From: Acetobacteraceae bacterium
GTDB lineage: Bacteria > Pseudomonadota > Alphaproteobacteria > Acetobacterales > Acetobacteraceae
NCBI GenBank assembly: GCA_027306955.1
Contig: DAHUXX010000119.1
Coordinates: forward strand, 1-20,148
Length of the DNA stretch: 20,148 bases
Reading direction: 5' to 3'
Position numbers and translations under genes: made by a program. Below, piece by piece: positions 7,989-14,810 of the stretch. How positions within the stretch are numbered: position 1 is the stretch's first letter; each line of letters begins with the position of its first letter. The notes under the pieces are model-generated. The model ran no database searches and was not told where the DNA came from. It saw only the letters and a program-made list of their open reading frames with translations.

Positions 7989-8282
7989 ATGCGCGTGCTT
8001 CCGGTGGTGACCCTTGGGCTGATGCTGTCCCTGGTCGTGGCCGCACCGGGCAACGCCCAGTTCCTGTTCGCCCAGAGCAAGCCGATGGAGATCACGACCG
8101 ACACCGCTGCCTATTGCGGGCAGTTGTCGGCCCAGGTGGCACGGGTGCAGGCGCACACTGCAAAGGTACCGCCGGACGTGCCGCGGCTGGCGGCCGAGGG
8201 GAGGCGTCTTTGCGACAAAGGGCTGATCCGCCCGGGCATCCAGCGCCTGCGCCGCGCCTGGACACTGCTCACCGTCCGCTAA
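7989..8282 (+). CDS. Small secreted protein with two cysteines, unknown function
   Basis: A 97-residue protein with a clear N-terminal signal peptide (about residues 1-24, ending PGNAQ). The mature part of about 73 residues contains exactly two cysteines, in AAYCGQL and RRLCDKG, which could form one disulfide in the periplasm. The C-terminal part, around GLIRPGIQRLRRAW, is basic and probably helical. I recall similar short exported proteins in related alphaproteobacteria but no assigned function. It follows the histidine kinase by 43 bases on the same strand, so it may be the last gene of the protease/two-component operon and could act in periplasmic signalling; that is inference. The nearest good ribosome binding site, AGAGG at 7962-7966, is about 20 bases upstream, so the start is not firmly set. 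Confidence 0.7.
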   Translation: MRVLPVVTLGLMLSLVVAAPGNAQFLFAQSKPMEITTDTAAYCGQLSAQVARVQAHTAKVPPDVPRLAAEGRRLCDKGLIRPGIQRLRRAWTLLTVR

Positions 8283-8340
8283 GTTTCGCGGCTTCGGCGA
8301 GCGGCTGCCCGGGACGAGTTCGCGCGCTGACGCGGACAAC

Positions 8341-8371
8341 GAAAAAGGGGCGGACCATGCGGCCCGCCCCC
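8341..8371 (-). terminator. Rho-independent terminator of groES-groEL
   Basis: Read on the minus strand, GGGGCGG (complement of 8364-8370) pairs with CCGCCCC (complement of 8347-8353) around a ten-base loop, followed at once by five T residues (8342-8346). It starts about 22 bases after the groEL stop codon. On the plus strand no T-run follows, so it should act mainly on groEL transcripts and not on the convergent protease operon. Confidence 0.85.
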
Positions 8372-8392
8372 ATCTTCCATCGCGACCGGGAC

Positions 8393-10030
8393 TTAGAAGT
8401 CCATATCGCCCATGCCGCCACCCGGAGGTGCGGACATCGACGCCTTCTTCTCCGGCTTCTCGGCGATCATCGCCTCGGTGGTGACGAGGAGGCCGGCGAC
8501 CGACGCCGCGTCCTGCAGCGCCGTGCGCACGACCTTGGTCGGGTCGATGATGCCGGCCTTGACGAGGTCCTTGAACTCGCCGCTCTGCGCGTCAAAGCCC
8601 CAGTTGTACTCGTCCTTGTCCAGCACCTTGCCGGAGATGACGGCCCCGTCCTCGCCGGCGTTCTCGGCGATCTGGCGCAACGGCGTAAGTGCCGCCTTGC
8701 GGACGATCTCGATGCCGAAGCGCTGATCGTCGTTGTCGGCCTTGAGCTTGGCCAGCACCAGCGAGGCACGCGCGAGCGCCACACCGCCGCCTGGAACGAT
8801 GCCTTCCTCGACCGCGGCCCGGGTCGCGTGCAGGGCGTCGTCCACGCGGTCCTTGCGCTCCTTGACCTCGACCTCGGTGGCGCCGCCGACGCGGATGACG
8901 GCAACGCCGCCCGCGAGCTTCGCCAGCCGCTCCTGCAGCTTCTCGCGGTCGTAGTCCGAGGTGGTCTCCTCGATCTGCGCGCGGATCTGGTTGCAGCGGC
9001 CGGTGATATCCGCCTTCTTGCCCGCGCCCTCGACGATGGTGGTGTTCTCCTTCTCGATCACCACCTTCTTCGCCTTGCCGAGCATCCCGAGCGTCACGTT
9101 CTCGAGCTTGATGCCGAGATCCTCGCTGATCACCTGGCCACCGGTCAGGATCGCGATGTCCTCGAGCATCGCCTTGCGGCGATCACCGAAGCCCGGCGCC
9201 TTCACCGCCGCGACCTTGAGGCCGCCGCGCAGCTTGTTGACGACCAGGGTGGCCAGCGCCTCGCCCTCGACGTCCTCGGCGATGATCATCAGCGGCCGGC
9301 CGGACTGCACGACCGTCTCGAGCAGCGGCAGCATCGGCTGCAGGCCGGAGAGCTTCTTCTCATGGATCAGGATGTAGGGCTGCTCCATGTCCGCGATCAT
9401 CTTCTCGGCGTTGGTGATGAAGTACGGCGAGACATAGCCCCGGTCGAACTGCATGCCCTCGACGACGTCGAGCTCGGTCTGGATGCCCTTGGCCTCCTCG
9501 ACCGTGATCACGCCCTCGTTGCCGACCTTCTGCATCGCTTCCGAGATCATTTTGCCGATCTCGGACTCGCCGTTGGCCGAGATCGTGCCGACCTGGGCGG
9601 TCTCTGCCTGGGTGGTGATCTTGCGGGTCTTCTTTTTCAGCTCCTCGACCAGGGCGGTCACCGCCTTGTCGATGCCGCGGCGCAGGTCCATCGGGTTCAT
9701 CCCGGCAGCCACGGCCTTGGCACCCTCACGCACGATCGACTGCGCCAGCACCGTCGCGGTGGTGGTGCCGTCGCCGGCGATGTCGTTGGTCTTCGAGGCC
9801 ACTTCGCGCACCATCTGGGCGCCCATGTTCTCGAACTTGTCGGCGAGCTCGATCTCCTTCGCCACCGTCACACCGTCCTTGGTGATCCGGGGGGCGCCGA
9901 AGCTCTTGTCGAGCACGACGTTGCGGCCCTTGGGGCCCAGCGTCACCTTCACAGCGTCGGCGAGGATGTCCACGCCACGCAACATCCGCGCGCGCGCATC
10001 CGTTCCGAAACGTACGTCCTTGGCAGGCAT
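8393..10030 (-). CDS. groEL: Chaperonin GroEL (Hsp60)
   Basis: A 545-residue group I chaperonin subunit, the standard length. Two seven-membered rings enclose unfolded proteins in the cytoplasm and fold them through ATP cycles with GroES. Seen directly: LGPKGRNVVLDKSFG (31-45), the ATP-site motif AGDGTTTATV with D87, the EEGIVPGGGVAL element in the equatorial domain, and the C-terminal tail ending GGGMGDMDF. ATG at 10030 is preceded on the minus strand by GAGAGG (complement of 10041-10046). It lies 70 bases behind groES on the same strand and is followed by an intrinsic terminator. Control by HrcA through the CIRCE elements upstream of groES is strongly indicated. Only one groEL copy is in the window; many alphaproteobacteria have several. 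Confidence 0.99.
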   Translation of the reverse strand: MPAKDVRFGTDARARMLRGVDILADAVKVTLGPKGRNVVLDKSFGAPRITKDGVTVAKEIELADKFENMGAQMVREVASKTNDIAGDGTTTATVLAQSIVREGAKAVAAGMNPMDLRRGIDKAVTALVEELKKKTRKITTQAETAQVGTISANGESEIGKMISEAMQKVGNEGVITVEEAKGIQTELDVVEGMQFDRGYVSPYFITNAEKMIADMEQPYILIHEKKLSGLQPMLPLLETVVQSGRPLMIIAEDVEGEALATLVVNKLRGGLKVAAVKAPGFGDRRKAMLEDIAILTGGQVISEDLGIKLENVTLGMLGKAKKVVIEKENTTIVEGAGKKADITGRCNQIRAQIEETTSDYDREKLQERLAKLAGGVAVIRVGGATEVEVKERKDRVDDALHATRAAVEEGIVPGGGVALARASLVLAKLKADNDDQRFGIEIVRKAALTPLRQIAENAGEDGAVISGKVLDKDEYNWGFDAQSGEFKDLVKAGIIDPTKVVRTALQDAASVAGLLVTTEAMIAEKPEKKASMSAPPGGGMGDMDF

Positions 10031-10100
10031 GTGTCTCGTTCCTCTCTAGGAAAATCTCATGAGCGTCAGATGGGCGGCATCCGATGGGGAGCCGAGGTGA

Positions 10101-10415
10101 TCACGCCGCCTTTTTCTTGGCGGCGGTCCCCTCGATGATCCCCATGATGTCGCTCTCCTTCATGATCAGCAGCTCCTCGCCGTCGATCTTGACCTCGGTG
10201 CCGGACCACTTGCCGAACAGCACGCGGTCACCCGCCTTCACATCGAGCGGGACCAGCTGACCAGTCTCGTTGCGCGCCCCGGGGCCGGCGGCGATGATCT
10301 CGCCCTCCATCGGCTTCTCCTGGGCGGTGTCGGGGATGATAATGCCGCCCGACGTCTTCTCCTCGGCGCTCAGCCGACGGACGACGACCCGGTCGTGCAG
10401 GGGACGGAACTTCAT
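10101..10415 (-). CDS. groES: Co-chaperonin GroES (Hsp10)
   Basis: A 104-residue co-chaperonin that caps the GroEL cavity as a heptamer. The N-terminus MKFRPLHDRV and the mobile loop (about 16-33, with SGGIIIPDTA) are typical; the GroEL-contact tripeptide here is III where many bacteria have IVL or IML. The conserved core ends at IMGIIEG near residue 96. The protein then carries a short lysine/alanine tail (AAKKKAA), slightly longer than the usual end. ATG at 10415 is preceded by AGGAG (complement of 10424-10428), well spaced. It is the first gene of the groES-groEL operon, 70 bases ahead of groEL. Confidence 0.98.
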   Translation of the reverse strand: MKFRPLHDRVVVRRLSAEEKTSGGIIIPDTAQEKPMEGEIIAAGPGARNETGQLVPLDVKAGDRVLFGKWSGTEVKIDGEELLIMKESDIMGIIEGTAAKKKAA

Positions 10416-10482
10416 TCGGATCGCTCCTGAATGGGGTTGGGTTTCACTCTTGCCGTATTCTGCCCGCCCCCGGCGCCGCTTG

Positions 10483-10509
10483 TTAGCACTCGCGAGGGGT
10501 GAGTGCTGC
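10483..10509 (-). promoter_or_regulatory. CIRCE operator 1 (HrcA binding site) of groESL
   Basis: On the plus strand TTAGCACTC (10483-10491) and GAGTGCTGC (10501-10509) flank a nine-base spacer. The CIRCE consensus is TTAGCACTC, nine bases, GAGTGCTAA, so 16 of 18 arm positions match. It lies 67 bases upstream of the groES start, immediately downstream of the predicted -10 box. HrcA bound there would block transcription start until heat or unfolded protein inactivates it. Confidence 0.95.
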
Positions 10510-10511
10510 GC

Positions 10512-10540
10512 GATCTAGGGTGGCTGCGCGCGAAGGTCAA
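10512..10540 (-). promoter_or_regulatory. Predicted groESL promoter (sigma-70 type)
   Basis: On the minus strand, TTGACC (complement of 10535-10540) and TAGATC (complement of 10512-10517) are separated by exactly 17 bases, which fits a housekeeping -35/-10 pair with a weak -10. The -35 is preceded by C, giving CTTGACC, which also resembles the sigma-32 -35 consensus CTTGAAA, but no good CCCCAT-like -10 follows. The first CIRCE operator begins two bases downstream of the -10, the arrangement expected for HrcA control. Confidence 0.65.
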
Positions 10541-10548
10541 GGACTTCG

Positions 10549-10575
10549 GCAGCACTCCCGCCAGGAGAGTGATAA
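10549..10575 (-). promoter_or_regulatory. Second CIRCE-like element
   Basis: On the plus strand GCAGCACTC (10549-10557) and GAGTGATAA (10567-10575) flank a nine-base spacer. Compared with the CIRCE consensus arms, 15 of 18 positions match and the spacer length is exact. Its centre is 66 bases from that of the first CIRCE, and it lies eight bases upstream of the -35 box of the groESL promoter. The promoter is therefore flanked on both sides by HrcA-type operators. Confidence 0.7.
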
Positions 10576-10602
10576 AATGCTGATTACGTTATATTTTTCT
10601 TG
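10571..10602. other. AT-rich patch upstream of groESL and usg
   Basis: This stretch between the second CIRCE-like site and usg is strongly AT-rich (contains GATAAAATG and TTATATTTTTC) in otherwise very GC-rich DNA. On the minus strand it offers a -10-like TATAAC (complement of 10588-10593) just before the second CIRCE; on the plus strand TAAAAT (10573-10578) and TATATT (10590-10595) are possible -10 boxes for usg. No convincing -35 accompanies any of them. The rest of the 315-base groES-usg gap, 10603-10730, shows no further signal that I can support. Confidence 0.45.
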
Positions 10603-10730
10603 CCGCTCCGCGCCTGACCCGTGCCATGCTGTTTCTCCTGAGTCCGCGACAGACGGGCCGAGGGCTTCAGGGAATGCTTCTCACGGCGGTTAGCGCGCCA
10701 GGACATGTCATGTTGGAGACATCACGCACG

Positions 10731-11015
10731 ATGCCGGACCCGACCCTGCTGCCCCCTGCCAGGAATGTGCCGATCCTGCGCCCCTGGCGCCTCACGACGG
10801 CGGAGATTCTCTACCACCTCCCGGACCACCCCGGCGTGCTGCAAAGCTTCGTCTGGCAGCAGATGGACCAGGATCCCGACTACCCTGTGCTGATGCGCTT
10901 CCTGGATTTCTGGCGCCGGCAGATCGAGGGCACGCTGCACTCGGTCCGCGTCGGGGCGGCGGAACTCCACGGCCCACGGTGGCGCCACGCCGACCACCTG
11001 CTGCGTCTCCAGTAA
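10731..11015 (+). CDS. usg: Usg-family protein
   Basis: A 94-residue small cytoplasmic protein of the Usg family, named for a reading frame linked to tryptophan genes in some bacteria and common in alphaproteobacteria; its function is unknown. The family signature is plain: LTTAEILYHLPDHPGVLQ (about residues 21-38), then FVWQQMDQDPDYP, then LMRFLDFWRRQIEG followed by LHSVRV. No signal peptide or membrane segment is seen. The start is uncertain: ATG 10731 gives a normal family length with GGAGA at 10715-10719 somewhat far away. ATG 10710, seven codons upstream, has AGGA at 10700-10703 at better spacing. It runs divergently from groES and converges on the MFS gene, with only 32 bases between the two stops. 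It is transcribed alone as far as can be seen. Confidence 0.85.
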   Translation: MPDPTLLPPARNVPILRPWRLTTAEILYHLPDHPGVLQSFVWQQMDQDPDYPVLMRFLDFWRRQIEGTLHSVRVGAAELHGPRWRHADHLLRLQ

Positions 11016-11047
11016 GTCGCGACGGCAGGAGCCGCGGGGCGTCGCCG

Positions 11048-12442
11048 TCAGTCGCCGGCGAAGGCCTGTGCCGGGGTCGCGATAACGGTGGACGCGCCTT
11101 CCATTGCCGGCGCTGGCTGGCGGCCGATCAGGAGCGCGGTGAGCGCCGCCACCACGCACAGCGCGCCGCCAAGCACGAAGGCCGGCGTGTACGTGCCCAG
11201 CGCGTCGCGCATCACCCCGGCCCCCAACGCGGCCACCGCGGCTCCGAGTTGGTGGCCGGCGAACGCCCAGCCGAACACCAGCGAGCCTTGCACGACGCCG
11301 AAGGCCTCCGAGGTGAGTCTGATCGTGGGCGGCACGGGCGCGATCCAGCCGAGCCCATAGAACGCCGCGAACAGCGCCAGCGCCCAGCCGGAGAAGCCGC
11401 AGAACGGCAGCACCAGCAGCACCACCGCCCGCGCCAGGTAGTAGAGCAGGAGCAGCTTGCGCGGATCGAGCCGGTCGGTCAGGTAGCCGGCACCGATCGC
11501 GCCGATGAAGTCGAACATCGCCATCATCGCGAAGACCCCGGCGGCCGCCACCTCTGGAACGCCGTGATCCTGCGCCAGCGGGATGAAGTGGGTCTGGATC
11601 AGGCCGTTCGTCGTGAAGCCGCAGATCGCGTAACCGCCGATCAGCAGCCAGAAGGACCGCTGCGGGATCACGTTTTTCAGCGCGTCGATCGACAGGCGCG
11701 CGGCGCCCATCCGCCTCGGCGGGCGCGGCAGGATCGCTGAATCGCCATACGCGGCGAGCCCGAGTTCGGAGGGATGGTCGCGCGCGAGGAGCGCCATCAG
11801 CACGAAGGCCAGCGAGCAGAGCGCGATGGGCGGTGCCACCGAGAGGCGCCAGCTCACATGCGCCGCGATCCAGGCCGAGATCGGGATGAAGGCAAGCACG
11901 CCGCTGGCGGCTGCCGTCGCGACAATGCCGAGCGCGAGGCCACGCCGGGCCTTGAACCAGTTGTTCGCGACGGTGGCACCGAGCACGATCGCGGTCATGC
12001 CGGTGCCGAAGCCGACGAACACGCCCCAGAAGATGTAGAGCTGCCACAAAGCGCCCATCCGCGTCATCATCTGCAGGCCCGCCGTAATGCAGCCGAGAGC
12101 GGCGCAGACCGAGCGGCGCAGACCGTAGCGCAGCATCAGCGCCGCCGCGAACGGGCCGGTCAGGCCATAAAGCACCAGCCGCAGCGCCATGGCGCCGGAA
12201 ATCTGCCCGGAGGACCAGCCGAAGCCGTGCTGCAATGGGCGCAGCAGAACGCCCGCCATGCCCATCACGGAAGAGGTCGCGAGCATGGTAACGAACGTGA
12301 GGCCCAGCATCACCCAGGCGTAATGGATGCCGGCAAGCTGCAGCCGCCGGCTGAGACGCTCGGCGACAGAAGCACCATCGGCGACAGAAGCACCATCCGG
12401 GAAAAATGCCCCGTACGGCCCGAATTGCCCACCATCGGCCAA
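11048..12442 (-). CDS. Major facilitator superfamily (MFS) transporter
   Basis: A 464-residue inner-membrane transporter with about twelve hydrophobic segments in two halves, the first beginning near residue 41 (HYAWVMLGLTF). The MFS motif A is degenerate in the first half (GPFAAALMLRYGLRRS, about 96-111) and classical in the second (GYLTDRLDPRK, about 319-329). A charged loop of about 40 residues near 220-260 joins the halves. Overall layout resembles the monocarboxylate/oxalate-formate type of secondary carriers, but the substrate cannot be stated. The start is TTG at 12442, chosen because AAGGAGGT (complement of 12447-12454) stands five bases upstream and no ATG or GTG exists before the first membrane segment. 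The leader before that segment contains a duplicated six-residue unit, DGASVA, from an 18-base tandem repeat. Confidence 0.9.
   Translation of the reverse strand: MADGGQFGPYGAFFPDGASVADGASVAERLSRRLQLAGIHYAWVMLGLTFVTMLATSSVMGMAGVLLRPLQHGFGWSSGQISGAMALRLVLYGLTGPFAAALMLRYGLRRSVCAALGCITAGLQMMTRMGALWQLYIFWGVFVGFGTGMTAIVLGATVANNWFKARRGLALGIVATAAASGVLAFIPISAWIAAHVSWRLSVAPPIALCSLAFVLMALLARDHPSELGLAAYGDSAILPRPPRRMGAARLSIDALKNVIPQRSFWLLIGGYAICGFTTNGLIQTHFIPLAQDHGVPEVAAAGVFAMMAMFDFIGAIGAGYLTDRLDPRKLLLLYYLARAVVLLVLPFCGFSGWALALFAAFYGLGWIAPVPPTIRLTSEAFGVVQGSLVFGWAFAGHQLGAAVAALGAGVMRDALGTYTPAFVLGGALCVVAALTALLIGRQPAPAMEGASTVIATPAQAFAGD
12361..12396 (-). repeat. 18-base tandem duplication in the MFS leader
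   Basis: Bases 12361-12378 and 12379-12396 are identical 18-base units, head to tail. The duplication is in frame and encodes DGASVA twice in the hydrophilic N-terminus of the MFS protein, before the first membrane helix. It is probably a recent slippage duplication without effect on the membrane domain. Confidence 0.95.
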
Positions 12443-12446
12443 CCCT

Positions 12447-12454
12447 ACCTCCTT
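12447..12454 (-). promoter_or_regulatory. Strong ribosome binding site setting a TTG start
   Basis: On the minus strand these bases read AAGGAGGT, a full match to the anti-Shine-Dalgarno complement, placed four to five bases before TTG at 12442. It is the strongest ribosome binding site in the window and fixes the unusual start codon of the MFS gene. Confidence 0.85.
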
Positions 12455-12622
12455 CGCCGGCGCCTTTTCGCCCGGGTGGCGCTACATAGACCACCTACGT
12501 TCATCGCCCATCAGTCGTCCGTGAAACCGGCGTTACAAACCCGTCCGTGCCGCAAAGCATTACTTTTCAGAGAGTTGATCGCGGTGTCCGACGTTCCGCC
12601 ACAAGTGACCTCGTCGCTTCCC

Positions 12623-12651
12623 GGGCGCGGAAGGCTTCATCGGCCGCGCCC
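12623..12651 (+). repeat. Inverted repeat just ahead of hpnA
   Basis: GGGCGCGG (12623-12630) and CCGCGCCC (12644-12651) are perfect complements around a 13-base spacer, ending 21 bases before the hpnA ATG. No T-run follows. It could be an operator for the hopanoid operon or a leader hairpin. The rest of the 230-base gap between the MFS gene and hpnA holds no promoter that I can support with confidence, and very GC-rich repeats arise easily by chance. Confidence 0.5.
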
Positions 12652-12672
12652 CTGCGTCTATACGGGCCCGCC

Positions 12673-13683
12673 ATGCCCGCTTCCCCGAACGGCGACACGA
12701 CGCTGCTGACCGGCGCCACCGGCTTCGTCGGCTCCGCAGTCGCGCGCAACCTTGCCGCGCGCGGCCACCGGCTGCGCCTGCTGGTGCGGCGGCACTCGGA
12801 CCGGCGTAACCTCGCGGGGATCGAGGCCGAGCTGGTCGAGGGCGACCTGCGCGAACCGAGGAGCCTCGCCACCGGGGTCGCCGGCTGCCGCTACGTCGTG
12901 CATGTCGCGGCCGATTACCGGATCTGGGTACCGGACCCCGGCGCCATGATCGCCGCCAATGTCGCGGGTACCACGGCGCTGATGGAGGCAGCCCTTGCCG
13001 CCGGCGTCGAGCGGATCGTCCATTGCAGCTCCGTCGCCGCCCTGGGCCTCGACCCTGACGGCGGCGAGGCCGACGAGGAGACGCGCGTCACCGCCGAGGC
13101 GATCGTCGGCGTCTACAAGCGCTCGAAATACCAGGCCGAGCAGGCGGTGATGCGCCTGGTGCGTGAGCGCGGCCTGCCTGCCGTCATCGTCAATCCGGCG
13201 GGCCCGGTCGGCCCGCGCGACATCAAACCGACGCCGACGGGTCGCATGATCGCGGACGCTGCCGCCGGTCGCATCCCTGCCTATGTCGATACCGGCCTCA
13301 ACATCGTGCACGTGGACGACGTGGCGGAGGGGCACGCGCTGGCACTGGAACGCGGGCGCATCGGCGAGCGCTATATCCTGGGCTCAGAAAACCTTCTCCT
13401 GCGCGATCTTCTGTCCATCGTCGCCGAGGAGGCGGGACGCAGGCCGCCGCGCATCGCACTGCCGGTGGCGCCGCTGTGGCCCGTCGCGCTGGCCAGCGAA
13501 TTCCTGGCTCGTTTTGGTATCGAACCGATGGTGACGCGCGACCATCTGCGCATGGCGCGCAAGAAGATGTTTTTCTCTTCTGCCAGGGCGATGCGGGAGC
13601 TGGGCTATGCACCGCGGCCGGCGCGGCTCGCGGTGCGCGATGCCATCGCCTGGTTTCGCGCGGCGGGTATGGTGCCGGCATGA
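12673..13683 (+). CDS. hpnA: Hopanoid-associated sugar epimerase HpnA
   Basis: A 336-residue extended short-chain dehydrogenase/NAD-dependent epimerase, the length expected of HpnA. The dinucleotide-binding TGATGFVG lies at residues 13-20, the catalytic YxxxK is Y148-K152 (YKRSK), and the NPAGPVGPRD segment is typical of the hopanoid-linked family. HpnA's reaction is not settled; it is thought to act on a nucleotide sugar or hopanoid head group in the cytoplasm. It is first in a seven-gene hopanoid block and overlaps hpnB by four bases. I chose ATG 12673, which gives the NAD-binding fold at once; the frame stays open to 12547, but those 42 codons look non-conserved. No ribosome binding site precedes 12673, so the message may be leaderless or start further upstream. 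Confidence 0.92.
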   Translation: MPASPNGDTTLLTGATGFVGSAVARNLAARGHRLRLLVRRHSDRRNLAGIEAELVEGDLREPRSLATGVAGCRYVVHVAADYRIWVPDPGAMIAANVAGTTALMEAALAAGVERIVHCSSVAALGLDPDGGEADEETRVTAEAIVGVYKRSKYQAEQAVMRLVRERGLPAVIVNPAGPVGPRDIKPTPTGRMIADAAAGRIPAYVDTGLNIVHVDDVAEGHALALERGRIGERYILGSENLLLRDLLSIVAEEAGRRPPRIALPVAPLWPVALASEFLARFGIEPMVTRDHLRMARKKMFFSSARAMRELGYAPRPARLAVRDAIAWFRAAGMVPA

Positions 13684-14810
13684 CCCTCCTGGCCGCCCTC
13701 GCGCTGCTCGCCTGGCTCTACCTGGCACTGTGGCACGGCGGCTGGTGGCGCACCGAGCCGGTCCTGCGCCGCGCGATGCCCGCCGAAATGGCTCCGCCGC
13801 TCGTCGCCATCGTCCCCGCGCGCGATGAGGCGCCGACCATCGCCACCGCGATCGGCTCGCTGCTGGCGCAGGATTACCCGGGCAGGCTGCGCGTGGTGCT
13901 GGTGGATGACGAGAGCAGCGACTCGACCGCCGCGATCGCCCGCGCGCTGCCAGGCAGCGAGCGCCTCACGGCACTGCGCGGCACGCCGCGTCCGGCTGGC
14001 TGGGCCGGCAAGCTCTGGGCGGTGCGCCAGGGTGTCGCCGCGAGCAACGAGGCGCTGATCCTGCTAACCGATGCCGACATCGTGCACGATCCCGCTCATG
14101 CCGCCTCGCTGCTGGCCGCGATGCAGGCGGGTGGCTTCGGCATGGTGAGCGGCATGGTCGCCCTGCGCTGCGAGAGCGCCGCCGAACACGCGCTGGTCCC
14201 CGCCTTCGTCCATTTCTTCCAGATGCTGTATCCGTTCCGTTGGGTCAACGATTTCCGCCGCCACACGGCCGCCGCCGCGGGCGGCACGGTGCTGATCCGC
14301 CGTGACGTGCTGGAGGCAGCGGGCGGCATCGAGGCAATCCGCGGCGCCCTGATCGACGACGTCTCGCTCGCGCGCGCGGTCAAGCCGCATGCGCCGATCG
14401 CGCTGCTGCACACGCAGCTCGCGCGATCCATCCGCGCCTACCCTTCCTGGCGCGATATCGGCCGCATGATCATGCGCTCCGCCTATGTGCAGCTCGGCAA
14501 TTCCCCGCTGCTGCTCGCGGGAACCCTGCTGGGGCTGGCGCTGGTGTTCCTTGCCCCGCCGGCGCTGGTCTTGTTCGCGAGCGGCGCGACGCGGCTGATG
14601 GCGCTCGCCGCCTGGGCGCTGATGGCCGCGACCTACCTGCCGAGCCTGCGCCGCTACCACCGCGCCCGGCTCTGGGCGCCGTTCCTGCCACTGGTCGCGA
14701 TCTTCTACATGGGTGCCACGATTGCCGCGGCGCTCGCGCACCACCGCGGAACCGGCGTGCAATGGAAATCCCGCGCCTACCCGAGCGCAACCAGGGGAGG
14801 TGCCGCATGA
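13680..14810 (+). CDS. hpnB: Hopanoid-associated glycosyltransferase HpnB
   Basis: A 376-residue membrane-anchored family 2 glycosyltransferase. A hydrophobic segment opens the protein (about 1-20). The GT-A fold follows, with VAIVPARDEAPTI (42-54), VVLVDDESSDST (72-83) and the metal-binding D-A-D (131-133, in LLTDADIVHDP). LIDDVSLARAV corresponds to the acceptor-side acidic motif. Two to three membrane helices close the protein (about 280-360). In hopanoid clusters HpnB is annotated as the enzyme that may glycosylate hopanoid side chains; its reaction is unproven. The ATG at 13680 overlaps the hpnA stop by four bases, and its own stop overlaps hpnC in the same way, indicating coupled translation. 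Confidence 0.92.
   Translation: MTLLAALALLAWLYLALWHGGWWRTEPVLRRAMPAEMAPPLVAIVPARDEAPTIATAIGSLLAQDYPGRLRVVLVDDESSDSTAAIARALPGSERLTALRGTPRPAGWAGKLWAVRQGVAASNEALILLTDADIVHDPAHAASLLAAMQAGGFGMVSGMVALRCESAAEHALVPAFVHFFQMLYPFRWVNDFRRHTAAAAGGTVLIRRDVLEAAGGIEAIRGALIDDVSLARAVKPHAPIALLHTQLARSIRAYPSWRDIGRMIMRSAYVQLGNSPLLLAGTLLGLALVFLAPPALVLFASGATRLMALAAWALMAATYLPSLRRYHRARLWAPFLPLVAIFYMGATIAAALAHHRGTGVQWKSRAYPSATRGGAA

Noticed and set aside
7973..10138. Long plus-strand open frame opposite groEL (721 codons)
   Set aside because: It is the mirror frame of groEL, rich in Leu, Asp, His and Arg without domains. Its beginning overlaps the small secreted protein gene.
10588..10616. Second full groESL promoter with TATAAC as -10
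   Set aside because: No acceptable -35 hexamer lies 16-19 bases upstream; kept only as a possibility in the CIRCE finding.
11021..11049. Inverted repeat GACGGC / GCCGTC between the usg and MFS stops, as a shared terminator
   Set aside because: Only six pairs, a 17-base loop and no T-run on either strand; it also runs into the MFS stop codon.
12475..12495. GGTGG and CCACC inverted repeat upstream of the MFS gene as an operator
   Set aside because: Five-base arms are too short to stand out in DNA of this composition, and no promoter could be placed beside it.
12547..12672. N-terminal extension of HpnA by 42 residues
   Set aside because: The extra residues resemble no part of the epimerase family, and ATG 12673 puts the NAD-binding motif at the usual distance from the N-terminus.
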